Origin: an uncultured Maritalea sp.
Lineage (GTDB): Bacteria > Pseudomonadota > Alphaproteobacteria > Rhizobiales > Devosiaceae
Assembly (NCBI GenBank): GCA_913055925.1
Contig: CAJXLH010000148.1
Coordinates: 1 to 6,779, forward strand
Direction: 5' to 3'
DNA: 6,779 nt
Positions within the stretch are counted from its first letter, which is position 1. Every line of letters begins with the position of its first letter. Below are positions 1-6,406 of the stretch, in pieces. The position numbers and the translations under genes are program-made. The notes under the pieces were generated by a model. The model saw only the letters and a list, made by a program, of their open reading frames with translations. It searched no databases and was not told the DNA's origin.

Positions 1-1
1 C

Positions 2-2923
2 TTCCTGAAGATCGGCGACCGCGCCGCCGGGGCCATCAAGTCAGGCGGCACCACCCGCCGCGCCGCCAAGATGGTGGTGGTCGACATCGACCACCCGGAC
101 ATCGAGGAATACATCAACTGGAAGGTGAAGGAAGAGCAGAAGGTTGCTGCCCTCGTCACTGGTTCCAAAACCGTTTCCAAGCACATGAAAGCCATCATGA
201 AGGCCTGCGTAAACTGCGAAGGCCAAGGTAATGATTGCTTCGACATTCAAAAGAACCCTGCCCTTAAGCGCGAAGTCCGCGCGGCGAAAAAAGCGCTGGT
301 GCCTGAAAACTACATTCAGCGCGTTATCCAGTTCGCTGAGCAAGGCTACACAGACCTCGAGTTTCCTGTTTACGACACAGACTGGGATTCAGAAGCCTAC
401 CTTACTGTTGCAGGTCAAAACTCAAACAACTCAATCCGCGTGACAGACGGCTTCCTAGAAGCGGTTGAAAAAGATGGCGATTGGGATTTGGTTGGCCGTA
501 TTTCTGGCGAAACAACCAAAACACTTAAAGCACGTGAGCTTTGGGACAGTGTTGGCTATGCCGCGTGGGCATGTGCTGATCCGGGCATCCAGTACCACAC
601 CACAATCAATGATTGGCATACATGTAAGGAAAGCGGCGACATCCGCGCGTCGAACCCTTGTTCAGAATATATGTTCTTGGACGACACAGCATGTAACCTT
701 GCTTCATTGAACTTGCTGCAGTATCGCGGCAAAGACGGCCAGTTCCTCATCGAAGATTTTGAGCACTCTGTTCGCTTGTGGACGCTTGTTCTTGAAGTCT
801 CTGTAATGATGGCGCAATTCCCGTCAAAAGCGATTGCTGAACGCTCTTACGAGTACCGCACATTGGGTCTCGGCTACGCCAACATTGGCGGTTTGTTGAT
901 GACATCTGGCATCGGCTACGATTCAGATGAAGGCCGCGCAATCGGTGGCGCCATCACGGCGATCCTTACCGGTGTTTCTTACGCAACATCTGCGGAAATC
1001 GCGAAAGAGCTTGGCCCGTTCCCGAATTACGAGCCAAACGCAAAGCATATGCTTCGCGTCATGCGCAACCACCGCAATGCCGCACACGGCAATGCTCAAG
1101 GTTACGAGGAGCTATCCATCAACCCAGTGCCGCTTGATCATGCAAACTGCACCGATGCGCGCTTGGTGGAACACGCCAAGAAGGCATGGGACAAAGCGCT
1201 TAAACTTGGTGAAAAGCATGGTTACCGTAACGCGCAAGTTTCTGTGATTGCTCCAACCGGCACCATCGGCCTTGTGATGGACTGTGACACCACAGGCATC
1301 GAGCCAGACTTCGCGCTTGTGAAGTTCAAAAAGCTCGCTGGCGGCGGCTACTTCAAAATCATCAACCGTGCAGTGCCAGAAGCGCTTCGTACACTTGGCT
1401 ACTCAGAAGACCAGATTGCTGAAATCGAAGTCTATGCGGTGGGCCACGGTAATTTGAACCAAGCGCCAGGCATCAACCCAACTACATTGAAAGCCAAAGG
1501 CTTTACCGAAGAGAAGGTTGAAGCCATCAACGCTGGTCTTGAAAGCGCATTTGACGTCAAATTCGCCTTCAACAAATGGAGCCTTGGCGAAGAATTCTGT
1601 AAGAATGACCTCGGTTTCACCGACGAGCAGCTCAATGACATGAACTTTGACATGCTCTCAGCGCTTGGCTTCTCAAAAGACGAAATCGAAGCGGCAAACA
1701 TCCATGTTTGTGGTGCAATGACCCTTGAAGGTGCCCCTCACCTTAAAGAAGAACATTACAATGTGTTTGATTGTGCCAACCCTTGCGGCCGTATCGGCAA
1801 ACGCTTCTTGAGCGTTGAAAGCCACATCCGCATGATGGCGGCAGCACAGCCATTCATCTCTGGTGCGATTTCAAAAACCATCAACATGCCAAACAACGCA
1901 ACGGTTGAAGAGTGTAAAGAAAGCTACATGCTTTCTTGGAAGCTCGCCTTGAAAGCCAACGCACTTTATCGCGATGGTTCAAAGCTTTCTCAGCCATTGA
2001 ACGCACAATTGTTGGCAGACGACGAAGACGATGCGATTGATGCCGCTGAAGAATTGGTAGCACAAGCCCCAGTGGAGCGCACAGCTGCCGTTGCAGAACG
2101 TATCGTTGAACGTGTGGTTGAGCGCGTTCGTGAACGCGAGAAGATGCCTGATCGCCGTAAAGGCTACACGCAGAAATCTCGCGTTGGCGGACACACCATC
2201 TTCCTTCGTACCGGCGAATATGATGATGGCTCTTTGGGCGAAATCTTCATCGATATGCACAAAGAAGGCGCCGCCTTCCGTGCGATGATGAACAACTTCG
2301 CGATCGCCATCTCCCTTGGCCTACAATATGGCGTGCCTTTGGAAGAATATGTGGATGCGTTTACATTCACCAAGTTCGAGCCTGCGGGCATGGTGCAAGG
2401 CAACGAAGCGATCAAGTCTGCCACATCGATCCTTGATTATGTGTTCCGCGAATTGGCGATCTCTTACCTAGATCGTGATGATTTGGCCCATGTCACACCT
2501 GACAATATGAGCGCCACGTCATTGTCGCCTAACGCTGCACAAGACCAAACCTCCGGCAATGGCCCGAAACCAGTCGCCGCCGCACAATTTGTCTCTAAAG
2601 GCCTCACCCGTGGCCGCGTGAAAGACAAAAACTTGATGCTGGTGACCAACGAGCCAAGCGCTTCTGGCAATACAGTGCAAGCCATGCAGTCAAATGCAGC
2701 AACAGCGCTGAAGCAAGACAGCCAAACAGCCCCTGAATTGGCCGTCGCGCCAACTGAAGAAGCTGTGGCCGAGCCCGTGGCCGACGTGAACACCCAACGC
2801 GCCCAAGCCCGCATGAAAGGCTATGAAGGCGAAAGCTGCCCCGAATGCGCAAACTTCACCCTCGTGCGCAACGGCACCTGCTTGAAGTGTGACACTTGCG
2901 GCTCAACAACTGGCTGTAGCTAA
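2..2923 (+). CDS. nrdJ: Vitamin B12-dependent (class II) ribonucleotide reductase NrdJ, 5'-truncated by the window
   Basis: Cytoplasmic enzyme that reduces ribonucleotides to deoxyribonucleotides using adenosylcobalamin to generate a thiyl radical. The frame is open from base 2, so the first ATG at 71 is internal; 973 C-terminal residues are visible (numbered here from base 2) of a family usually about 1200 long. Seen: the barrel motif SGGTTRRAAK near residues 14-23; NPCSE at 218-222, with C220 the expected thiyl-radical Cys flanked by N218 and E222; C231 in the TACNLASLNL motif, matching the second redox Cys (E. coli NrdA C462); the phosphate-loop-like APTGTIG at 417-423; and GAISKTINMP at 621-630. 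The partner redox Cys lies upstream of the window. An Ala/acid then Arg/Glu-rich linker (about 670-725, with repeated ER-V steps at 699-713) joins to a TSCPD-type domain (about 730-820). The C-terminus carries a Cys cluster (C946, C949, C960, C963, C966, C972) that probably delivers reducing equivalents or binds zinc. It reads through without frameshift. An intrinsic terminator follows, so it is probably the last gene of its transcript. Confidence 0.97.
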   Translation, partial: FLKIGDRAAGAIKSGGTTRRAAKMVVVDIDHPDIEEYINWKVKEEQKVAALVTGSKTVSKHMKAIMKACVNCEGQGNDCFDIQKNPALKREVRAAKKALVPENYIQRVIQFAEQGYTDLEFPVYDTDWDSEAYLTVAGQNSNNSIRVTDGFLEAVEKDGDWDLVGRISGETTKTLKARELWDSVGYAAWACADPGIQYHTTINDWHTCKESGDIRASNPCSEYMFLDDTACNLASLNLLQYRGKDGQFLIEDFEHSVRLWTLVLEVSVMMAQFPSKAIAERSYEYRTLGLGYANIGGLLMTSGIGYDSDEGRAIGGAITAILTGVSYATSAEIAKELGPFPNYEPNAKHMLRVMRNHRNAAHGNAQGYEELSINPVPLDHANCTDARLVEHAKKAWDKALKLGEKHGYRNAQVSVIAPTGTIGLVMDCDTTGIEPDFALVKFKKLAGGGYFKIINRAVPEALRTLGYSEDQIAEIEVYAVGHGNLNQAPGINPTTLKAKGFTEEKVEAINAGLESAFDVKFAFNKWSLGEEFCKNDLGFTDEQLNDMNFDMLSALGFSKDEIEAANIHVCGAMTLEGAPHLKEEHYNVFDCANPCGRIGKRFLSVESHIRMMAAAQPFISGAISKTINMPNNATVEECKESYMLSWKLALKANALYRDGSKLSQPLNAQLLADDEDDAIDAAEELVAQAPVERTAAVAERIVERVVERVREREKMPDRRKGYTQKSRVGGHTIFLRTGEYDDGSLGEIFIDMHKEGAAFRAMMNNFAIAISLGLQYGVPLEEYVDAFTFTKFEPAGMVQGNEAIKSATSILDYVFRELAISYLDRDDLAHVTPDNMSATSLSPNAAQDQTSGNGPKPVAAAQFVSKGLTRGRVKDKNLMLVTNEPSASGNTVQAMQSNAATALKQDSQTAPELAVAPTEEAVAEPVADVNTQRAQARMKGYEGESCPECANFTLVRNGTCLKCDTCGSTTGCS

Positions 2924-2958
2924 GCCACTGAGGCTACAAACTATTTGAACGAGTACTC

Positions 2959-2997
2959 ACCCCGGTCGGCGCAAGTTGGCCGGGGTTTTGATTTTTT
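2959..2997 (+). terminator. Intrinsic terminator after nrdJ
   Basis: The stem CCCCGGTC (2960-2967) pairs with GGCCGGGG (2978-2985) over 8 bp with one G-U pair, and A2959 with T2986 adds a ninth pair. The loop is 10 nt. It is followed at once by TTTT, then GA, then TTTTTT (2986-2997). It starts 36 nt after the nrdJ stop and ends 14 nt before the next ATG, so it separates the two transcription units; the next gene needs its own promoter or read-through. Confidence 0.88.
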
Positions 2998-3011
2998 GAA
3001 GGAACACTGGA

Positions 3012-4124
3012 ATGAACGAGAAAATTGATAACCTAGTTCACTCAATTGTTGAGCTAACAAGTTTCGAAACAGATTCAATGGATCGCAGTGCAGTTTTTGG
3101 AATTGAGGCGTATCGGTTCGAAAAAGCACAAGAGGCCATGAAATACTCGCAAGGCCTGATAAAACTTCTTGACCCAAGTAAATTTGAATTTATGCAAGAG
3201 CAGAATCTGAACGCTCTACACCAGTGCATTGACACATTGGTTCGTTCTGCAACTGACATCATGAGACTGGAGGTAGGGGAAAGCGGTTCCGAGAGAAGCA
3301 AACTTCCCGGTTTAGAAAAAGCAATAATTGATGATGCAATCATTCTGGCAGAGAAAATTAATCGAACGGCATTTGCGTTCTCAGTTTACTCATTAGACGG
3401 CAGAGTTAAGCCGAAGCTTTTAGCTGAATTTGAAGAAATTAAGACCAAACACAAACGTTTCAATGACTCGATAGAAAAAGCAAACGATCAGCTTAACGTT
3501 TCAATGATTGGCGCTAAAAATCGATCCGACGAGTTAGTCGCAGCGCTCGCAAGCAAGTCAAAACGAATAGCCGAAGAACTGGAACAAGCTTCAGCGAGAA
3601 TATCTTCATTTGAACATCAAACCATAGAACGCCTGCGACTTAATAGCTTGTCAAAACTGTGGAAGGACAAAGCAAAACAGCACAAGCTAATCCATACAAC
3701 TATGTCTACGGTAGTCTTTATCGCCTTCTTGTTTTTTGCCCAACTTTTGGTGAATGCTTTCAATCAAACATGGATTGATACCGTTGTCGCGACATTTGCA
3801 ATTCAAGGTGAAATCAAAAGTTGGCATGAAGTATTCGCTGGCATGGTCCCTAAACTGATAGCATTTGGGCTTCCCGTCGGCGCAGTAATCTGGCTAATGC
3901 GCGTATTCCTCAGATTGTACCTTTCAAATCGTGTTCTGTGGGAAGACGCTGAACAACGAAGTGTTATGCTCGACACCTACCTCACGCTCTATCAAGAAGA
4001 CGAAGTCGCAGACACAGACAGACACTTGCTCCTAAATGCAATGTTCCGTCCATTGCCCGGCGAGTCGAGCGATATTGATCCACCCAATTTCACGGAAATT
4101 CTGACCATGCCAAAGAAAGGCTAA
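3012..4124 (+). CDS. Two-TM membrane protein of unknown function with a long helical N-terminal region (DUF6161-like)
   Basis: A 370-residue protein. The start is supported by AAGGA at 2999-3003, 8 nt before ATG 3012. Residues 1-225 are hydrophilic and predicted largely helical, with coiled-coil-like stretches at about 136-160 and 172-215. Two hydrophobic segments follow (about 230-250 and 280-303), separated by a short loop with Trp, then a conserved-looking C-terminal tail containing RLYLSNRVLWEDAEQR (301-316), a TYLTLYQE segment and NAMFRP (342-347). This tail resembles what I remember of the Pfam DUF6161 group of uncharacterised membrane proteins; that is recall, not a search. Codon use is more A/T-rich than in nrdJ (for example about 42% GC over 3121-3180), suggesting acquired or accessory DNA. 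It sits alone between a terminator and a convergent gene, so context gives no function. Real-gene confidence is high; the family assignment is moderate. Confidence 0.85.
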   Translation: MNEKIDNLVHSIVELTSFETDSMDRSAVFGIEAYRFEKAQEAMKYSQGLIKLLDPSKFEFMQEQNLNALHQCIDTLVRSATDIMRLEVGESGSERSKLPGLEKAIIDDAIILAEKINRTAFAFSVYSLDGRVKPKLLAEFEEIKTKHKRFNDSIEKANDQLNVSMIGAKNRSDELVAALASKSKRIAEELEQASARISSFEHQTIERLRLNSLSKLWKDKAKQHKLIHTTMSTVVFIAFLFFAQLLVNAFNQTWIDTVVATFAIQGEIKSWHEVFAGMVPKLIAFGLPVGAVIWLMRVFLRLYLSNRVLWEDAEQRSVMLDTYLTLYQEDEVADTDRHLLLNAMFRPLPGESSDIDPPNFTEILTMPKKG

Positions 4125-4140
4125 CAGTTTTCATCCGCCA

Positions 4141-4171
4141 AATTTGAGCAACGACCACTAATTCTCAAATT
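4141..4171. repeat. Inverted repeat between convergent genes
   Basis: AATTTGAG (4141-4148) and CTCAAATT (4164-4171) form a perfect 8-bp A/T-rich inverted repeat around a 15-nt spacer. It lies between the stop at 4122-4124 and the stop of the opposite-strand gene, and touches the latter's last base. Neither strand shows a T-run after the stem, so a terminator role for the convergent pair is possible but unproven. Confidence 0.35.
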
Positions 4172-4890
4172 CAGACCAAGCGCGCCTCAGCCAACAACTG
4201 AGAACACGCCTCGTCTTCAATGCCCAGCGCTTCGAACTGCAATACAACGTTTTCGAGATATTCTAAGCTCGTGCCCAGCCAGCCTTCGCCATTGCGCAGG
4301 CAGTTGAGCTGTTCTTCGCGGGTGATGTTCGCCTCGATTTGGCGTGCTTCGTAGTTTGCGACAAATGTTAGCGCGCTGATGGTTTCATCGCCAAGGCGCG
4401 TTTCCACCAGCGTTGGGAAATAGGTTGGGCCGAAGAACTCGCGCCGCCACAAAATCTCTGTTTCGTGCTCGATGATCTCTTTTGGAATGCGAAATGCGAG
4501 GCCATTGCACCCCTCGCCCTTATCAAGCGCTGCCATCAACCCCGGATTTTCCGGCGTACCGCGCCCGCCCAGCATGTCTTTCAAGATAAACCGCCGCTCA
4601 TAATTCGGCACATGGGCCCGCCGCACATCGGAAAACAAAAAGGCTGGATCCCACATTAGCGAACCATAGGCAAACACCCAAAGATCATCCTCACGTTGAT
4701 CTGCAAGCACTTCCGCGCGGTTTTCCTCGCGCTGTGCTGTCGTGTTCAAAAATGGGCGTATCCATTCAAGTTCGGGCCGCTTGCGCAGCAACTCATCCGC
4801 ATCAAACGTGCGAAACCGTGACGTTTCCGGATCAACAATTTTGCCCCGTAGCCCCGGGTGATGAACAAAAGGATCATTGGTGATGCGCAT
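4171..4890 (-). CDS. chaC: ChaC-like glutathione-specific gamma-glutamylcyclotransferase
   Basis: Cytoplasmic enzyme family that cleaves glutathione to 5-oxoproline and Cys-Gly, acting in glutathione turnover. The 239-residue length is close to E. coli ChaC (about 231). Seen: the substrate-binding motif WVFAYGSLMW at 71-80 (YGSL at 75-78); a GRGTPENPG segment at 109-117, matching the GRGT..PG of E. coli ChaC; the NGLAFRIP strand at 129-136; LWRRE at 147-151, whose E151 aligns with the proposed catalytic Glu of the family; YFPT at 157-160; and the C-terminal GTSLEYL segment at 206-212. One small deviation is Ala where many homologues have Gly before YGSL. The roughly 65-residue N-terminal extension is rich in charged residues and also has a counterpart in E. 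coli ChaC. ATG at 4888-4890 is the only reasonable start, but its ribosome-binding site is weak (AAGACGG-like). It is transcribed alone and converges on the 3012-4124 gene. Confidence 0.9.
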   Translation of the reverse strand: MRITNDPFVHHPGLRGKIVDPETSRFRTFDADELLRKRPELEWIRPFLNTTAQREENRAEVLADQREDDLWVFAYGSLMWDPAFLFSDVRRAHVPNYERRFILKDMLGGRGTPENPGLMAALDKGEGCNGLAFRIPKEIIEHETEILWRREFFGPTYFPTLVETRLGDETISALTFVANYEARQIEANITREEQLNCLRNGEGWLGTSLEYLENVVLQFEALGIEDEACSQLLAEARLV

Positions 4891-5108
4891 AAATATCCGT
4901 CTTGAAACTCATATCAAACATCATTCCTATCACGCGCAATTGCACCAAGAAAGACGCGCCAGAAAACGTGAATATCGGCAAAAATCAGCCGCATAAACTT
5001 CGGTTTATTGCCTGCTCAATAACCCTTAGGCCAATATCGCAATCACCAAAGCTTTCCTAATTCCAACTCAACCGCGCAATACCGCCCGGTCAGATCAAAG
5101 GAAAGATC
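4891..5108. promoter_or_regulatory. Divergent intergenic region
   Basis: These 218 bp separate the ChaC-like gene (leftward) from the acidic-protein cluster (rightward) and must carry the promoters of both. No strong -35/-10 pair stands out on either strand. The best rightward candidate is TTGCCT at 5008-5013 with CAATAT at 5032-5037 (18-nt gap), a weak match. A/T content is high and there is no believable small gene. A good Shine-Dalgarno (AAGGAAAG, about 5098-5105) closes the region just before ATG 5109. Confidence 0.5.
5002..5024. repeat. Imperfect dyad, candidate operator upstream of the acidic-protein cluster
   Basis: GGTTTATTG (5002-5010) and CAATAACC (5017-5024) are inverted copies differing by one extra T in the left arm, with a 6-nt spacer. 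The dyad overlaps the weak rightward -35 candidate at 5008-5013 and lies about 85 nt before ATG 5109. It could be an operator for the LuxR-type regulator downstream, or a 5'-leader hairpin. Chance is not excluded. Confidence 0.3.
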
Positions 5109-5429
5109 ATGAAAAAACAAATTGCGATTTCACTCCCACTTATCTTTGCAGCATTCGTGGCTTACGCCGCTTCGGGTGACACAGGCACCCCTCTTACTGA
5201 CGCGATTGAAAGCGCCGAGAAGGAACCGGTTGAGATGTGCATGCTCAATGGCGAATTGGTGCCTGAGATCGAAGACGATCACGAAGAAGATGGCAAAGAC
5301 AGCGATGATGACGCTAACGAGGCCGAAGACGATGATGAAGATGGCAAAGATGACGACGACGATCAAGACACCGAAGACGAAATCGAGCCATGTGACGAAG
5401 TAGAAGCGACAACAGCTAGCAACGGCTAG
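5109..5429 (+). CDS. Secreted, highly acidic Asp/Glu-rich small protein
   Basis: A 106-residue protein not matched to a named family. ATG 5109 follows a strong AAGGAAAG ribosome-binding site and starts a classic Sec signal: MKKQ, a hydrophobic stretch (5-18) and an AYA cleavage motif (18-20). The mature protein has a short neutral N-terminus, then residues 53-99 dominated by Asp and Glu. DGKD occurs at 61-64 and again at 78-81, each inside an acidic run, giving a 17-residue tandem unit that recalls calcium-loop spacing without being a proper EF-hand. Two Cys (C44 and C95) flank the acidic tract and could form a periplasmic disulfide. Likely role (inference): binding of divalent cations or acting as a polyanion in the periplasm. 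It is the first gene of a co-directional cluster with the PepSY-like and LuxR-type genes, 80 nt before the former. A shadow ORF on the opposite strand is explained by the biased composition. Confidence 0.82.
   Translation: MKKQIAISLPLIFAAFVAYAASGDTGTPLTDAIESAEKEPVEMCMLNGELVPEIEDDHEEDGKDSDDDANEAEDDDEDGKDDDDDQDTEDEIEPCDEVEATTASNG
5286..5350 (+). repeat. 14-nt direct repeat inside the acidic-protein gene
   Basis: GAAGATGGCAAAGA occurs at 5286-5299 and again at 5337-5350, exactly 51 nt (17 codons) apart and in frame. Each copy encodes the EDGKD core of an acidic unit, so the tract probably grew by internal duplication. Confidence 0.7.
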
Positions 5430-5475
5430 ATTTCGCCACAATCGCTTCCCATCTCTTCAGGAGATGAGCAAAGGG

Positions 5476-5501
5476 CGGTCCCTGTTTCAATACGGGGACC
5501 G
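5476..5501 (+). promoter_or_regulatory. Hairpin masking the ribosome-binding region of the PepSY-like gene
   Basis: CGGTCCCTG (5476-5484) pairs with CGGGGACCG (5493-5501): 9 bp with one G-U pair and an 8-nt loop. It ends 8 nt before ATG 5510. The only purine-rich Shine-Dalgarno-like sequence before that start, GGGGA at 5494-5498, lies inside the 3' arm. No T-run follows, so this is not a standard terminator. A smaller hairpin, CATCTC/GAGATG with a 5-nt loop, precedes it at 5450-5466. Translation control or transcript processing is plausible. Confidence 0.5.
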
Positions 5502-5509
5502 AACAAATT

Positions 5510-5842
5510 ATGAAACGCCTGATCATACTTTTGATGTTTCTTCTGCTGCCCCTCTCCGCAGCGGCAGCGCAAACCACAACGCCCGACCTTGTTGAAAATC
5601 TTCAAAAGCAAGGATTTGAGCTGGTCTCCATCGAGCGAAGTTGGTTGCGGCGGCTTGTTTTCACTTTCGAAAGTGAAGAGCTGAAAAGAGAAATCATCCT
5701 CAACCCGTCAAATGGGTCGATCATGCGGGACTATTCAGAACCAAAAGACGACGACGATAGCGACGACGACCCTTGGTATCTCTATTTGTTCAGCAATAGC
5801 ACCGGTGAAAGTGCTGATCATGACGGAGAAGAAGATGACTGA
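5510..5842 (+). CDS. Secreted PepSY-like protein with acidic C-terminal tail
   Basis: A 110-residue protein. It starts with a Sec signal peptide (MKR, hydrophobic 4-15, AAA at 18-20, probable cleavage before Q21). Residues 25-75 read like a single PepSY-type repeat: a helix with LQKQGFELVSIERSWLRR (31-48), then beta strands REIILNPSNGSIMRDY (60-75), matching the family pattern of a Gly-Tyr/Phe turn followed by reI.ld..tG.i.rD. The tail has an acidic cluster at 80-87, a hydrophobic PWYLYLF patch at 88-94 and a second acidic end at 103-110. PepSY proteins are periplasmic or extracytoplasmic and are often encoded beside signalling genes; their ligands are mostly unknown. There is no exposed Shine-Dalgarno: the start sits just after a hairpin. 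Its last 8 bp overlap the start of the next gene (ATGACTGA), indicating translational coupling. The signal peptide and gene call are strong, the PepSY label moderate. Confidence 0.85.
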   Translation: MKRLIILLMFLLLPLSAAAAQTTTPDLVENLQKQGFELVSIERSWLRRLVFTFESEELKREIILNPSNGSIMRDYSEPKDDDDSDDDPWYLYLFSNSTGESADHDGEEDD

Positions 5843-6329
5843 GCGTCTCTTCATCATCCTCATCATGGTCATGCAGGCCATTGGCCTCACCTTCTTTGCC
5901 GGTCAAACCTTCATTTCGCTTCTGGGTATTTCGATGCGCCCGCTGCCTTGGGAGGTTCAAGAAGCGCTCGAAATCATTGCATCTGGTTCACTTATCCTCG
6001 GCCTCACCATGGGCGCTTATCTGCTTCGAAAGTCCATCAAACAAAGAAATCGCGTTCAAAAAGCACTCGCATCGGCCTCCAGTTCGTTTGAGCAAGTGAT
6101 CGACGCTAGATTCACCGAATGGGGTCTATCTGAGGCTGAAAAAGACGTTGCACTATTTGCCATTAAGGGCATGAACACGGCCGAAATTGCCGATTTACGC
6201 AACACAAGTGATGGCACAGTAAAAGCCCAAAGTGCGCAGGTATATCGCAAGGCCGGCGTCAACAGCCGCGCCCAATTGCTTAGCCTTTTTGTTGAAGATT
6301 TATTCGACGAAAACCTCGTCAAAAACTAA
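5835..6329 (+). CDS. Membrane-anchored LuxR-type helix-turn-helix regulator
   Basis: A 164-residue inner-membrane transcription factor. The start ATG 5835 was chosen over a more upstream in-frame ATG (5712) because it follows GGAGAAGAAG directly, overlaps the preceding stop by 8 bp, and gives a sensible membrane protein. Seen: TM1 about 5-30; a short periplasmic loop about 31-44 (GISMRPLPWEV...); TM2 about 45-64, followed by RKSIKQRNR, whose positive charges place the C-terminus in the cytoplasm; a helical linker 66-94; then a LuxR/GerE-type HTH at about 96-153 with LSEAEKDVALFAIKG, the EIA turn (117-119), GTVK (127-130) as start of the recognition helix, and YRKAGVNSRAQLL. There is no receiver domain, phosphorylatable Asp module or autoinducer domain. 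Such two-TM LuxR proteins occur in marine alphaproteobacteria as I recall but lack a defined signal. It probably controls its own cluster, perhaps in response to the coupled PepSY-like protein. Confidence 0.9.
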   Translation: MTERLFIILIMVMQAIGLTFFAGQTFISLLGISMRPLPWEVQEALEIIASGSLILGLTMGAYLLRKSIKQRNRVQKALASASSSFEQVIDARFTEWGLSEAEKDVALFAIKGMNTAEIADLRNTSDGTVKAQSAQVYRKAGVNSRAQLLSLFVEDLFDENLVKN

Positions 6330-6375
6330 AACTTGTCCCCGCCCACAAATGCTGAATTATACTCAATCCCATCTT

Positions 6376-6406
6376 GCTCCTCACGGACATCGACGGATGG
6401 AGGAGC
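6376..6406. repeat. Inverted repeat, 7-bp arms
   Basis: GCTCCTC (6376-6382) and GAGGAGC (6400-6406) are perfect inverted copies around a 17-nt spacer, 47 nt after the regulator's stop. No T-run follows on the + strand, so this is not a clear terminator. Confidence 0.45.

Noticed and set aside
4902..4930. TTGAAA...TCCTAT as a rightward promoter
   Set aside because: Spacing is 17 nt, but the -10 matches only 3 of 6 and it lies about 180 nt before the first start; too weak to list.
5122..5403. 93-codon ORF on the + strand in a second frame of the acidic gene
   Set aside because: The Met/Lys/Thr-rich sequence is a frame shadow of GAT/GAC/GAA repeats, and there is no start signal.
5130..5441. 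103-codon hydrophobic ORF on the - strand opposite the acidic protein
   Set aside because: Asp/Glu codons read antisense give Val, Ile and Phe runs, so the hydrophobic look is an artefact. The + strand gene has a signal peptide and a strong ribosome-binding site.
5712..5834. Longer version of the LuxR-type protein starting at ATG 5712
   Set aside because: The extra residues are the out-of-frame reading of the PepSY-like gene's acidic tail, and no ribosome-binding site fits. ATG 5835 has a good site, begins with a proper TM helix and makes the ATGACTGA coupling overlap.
6306..6320. Hairpin GACGA/TCGTC at the end of the regulator gene as a terminator
   Set aside because: It is only 5 bp, inside the coding region, and followed by A-runs rather than T-runs on the + strand.
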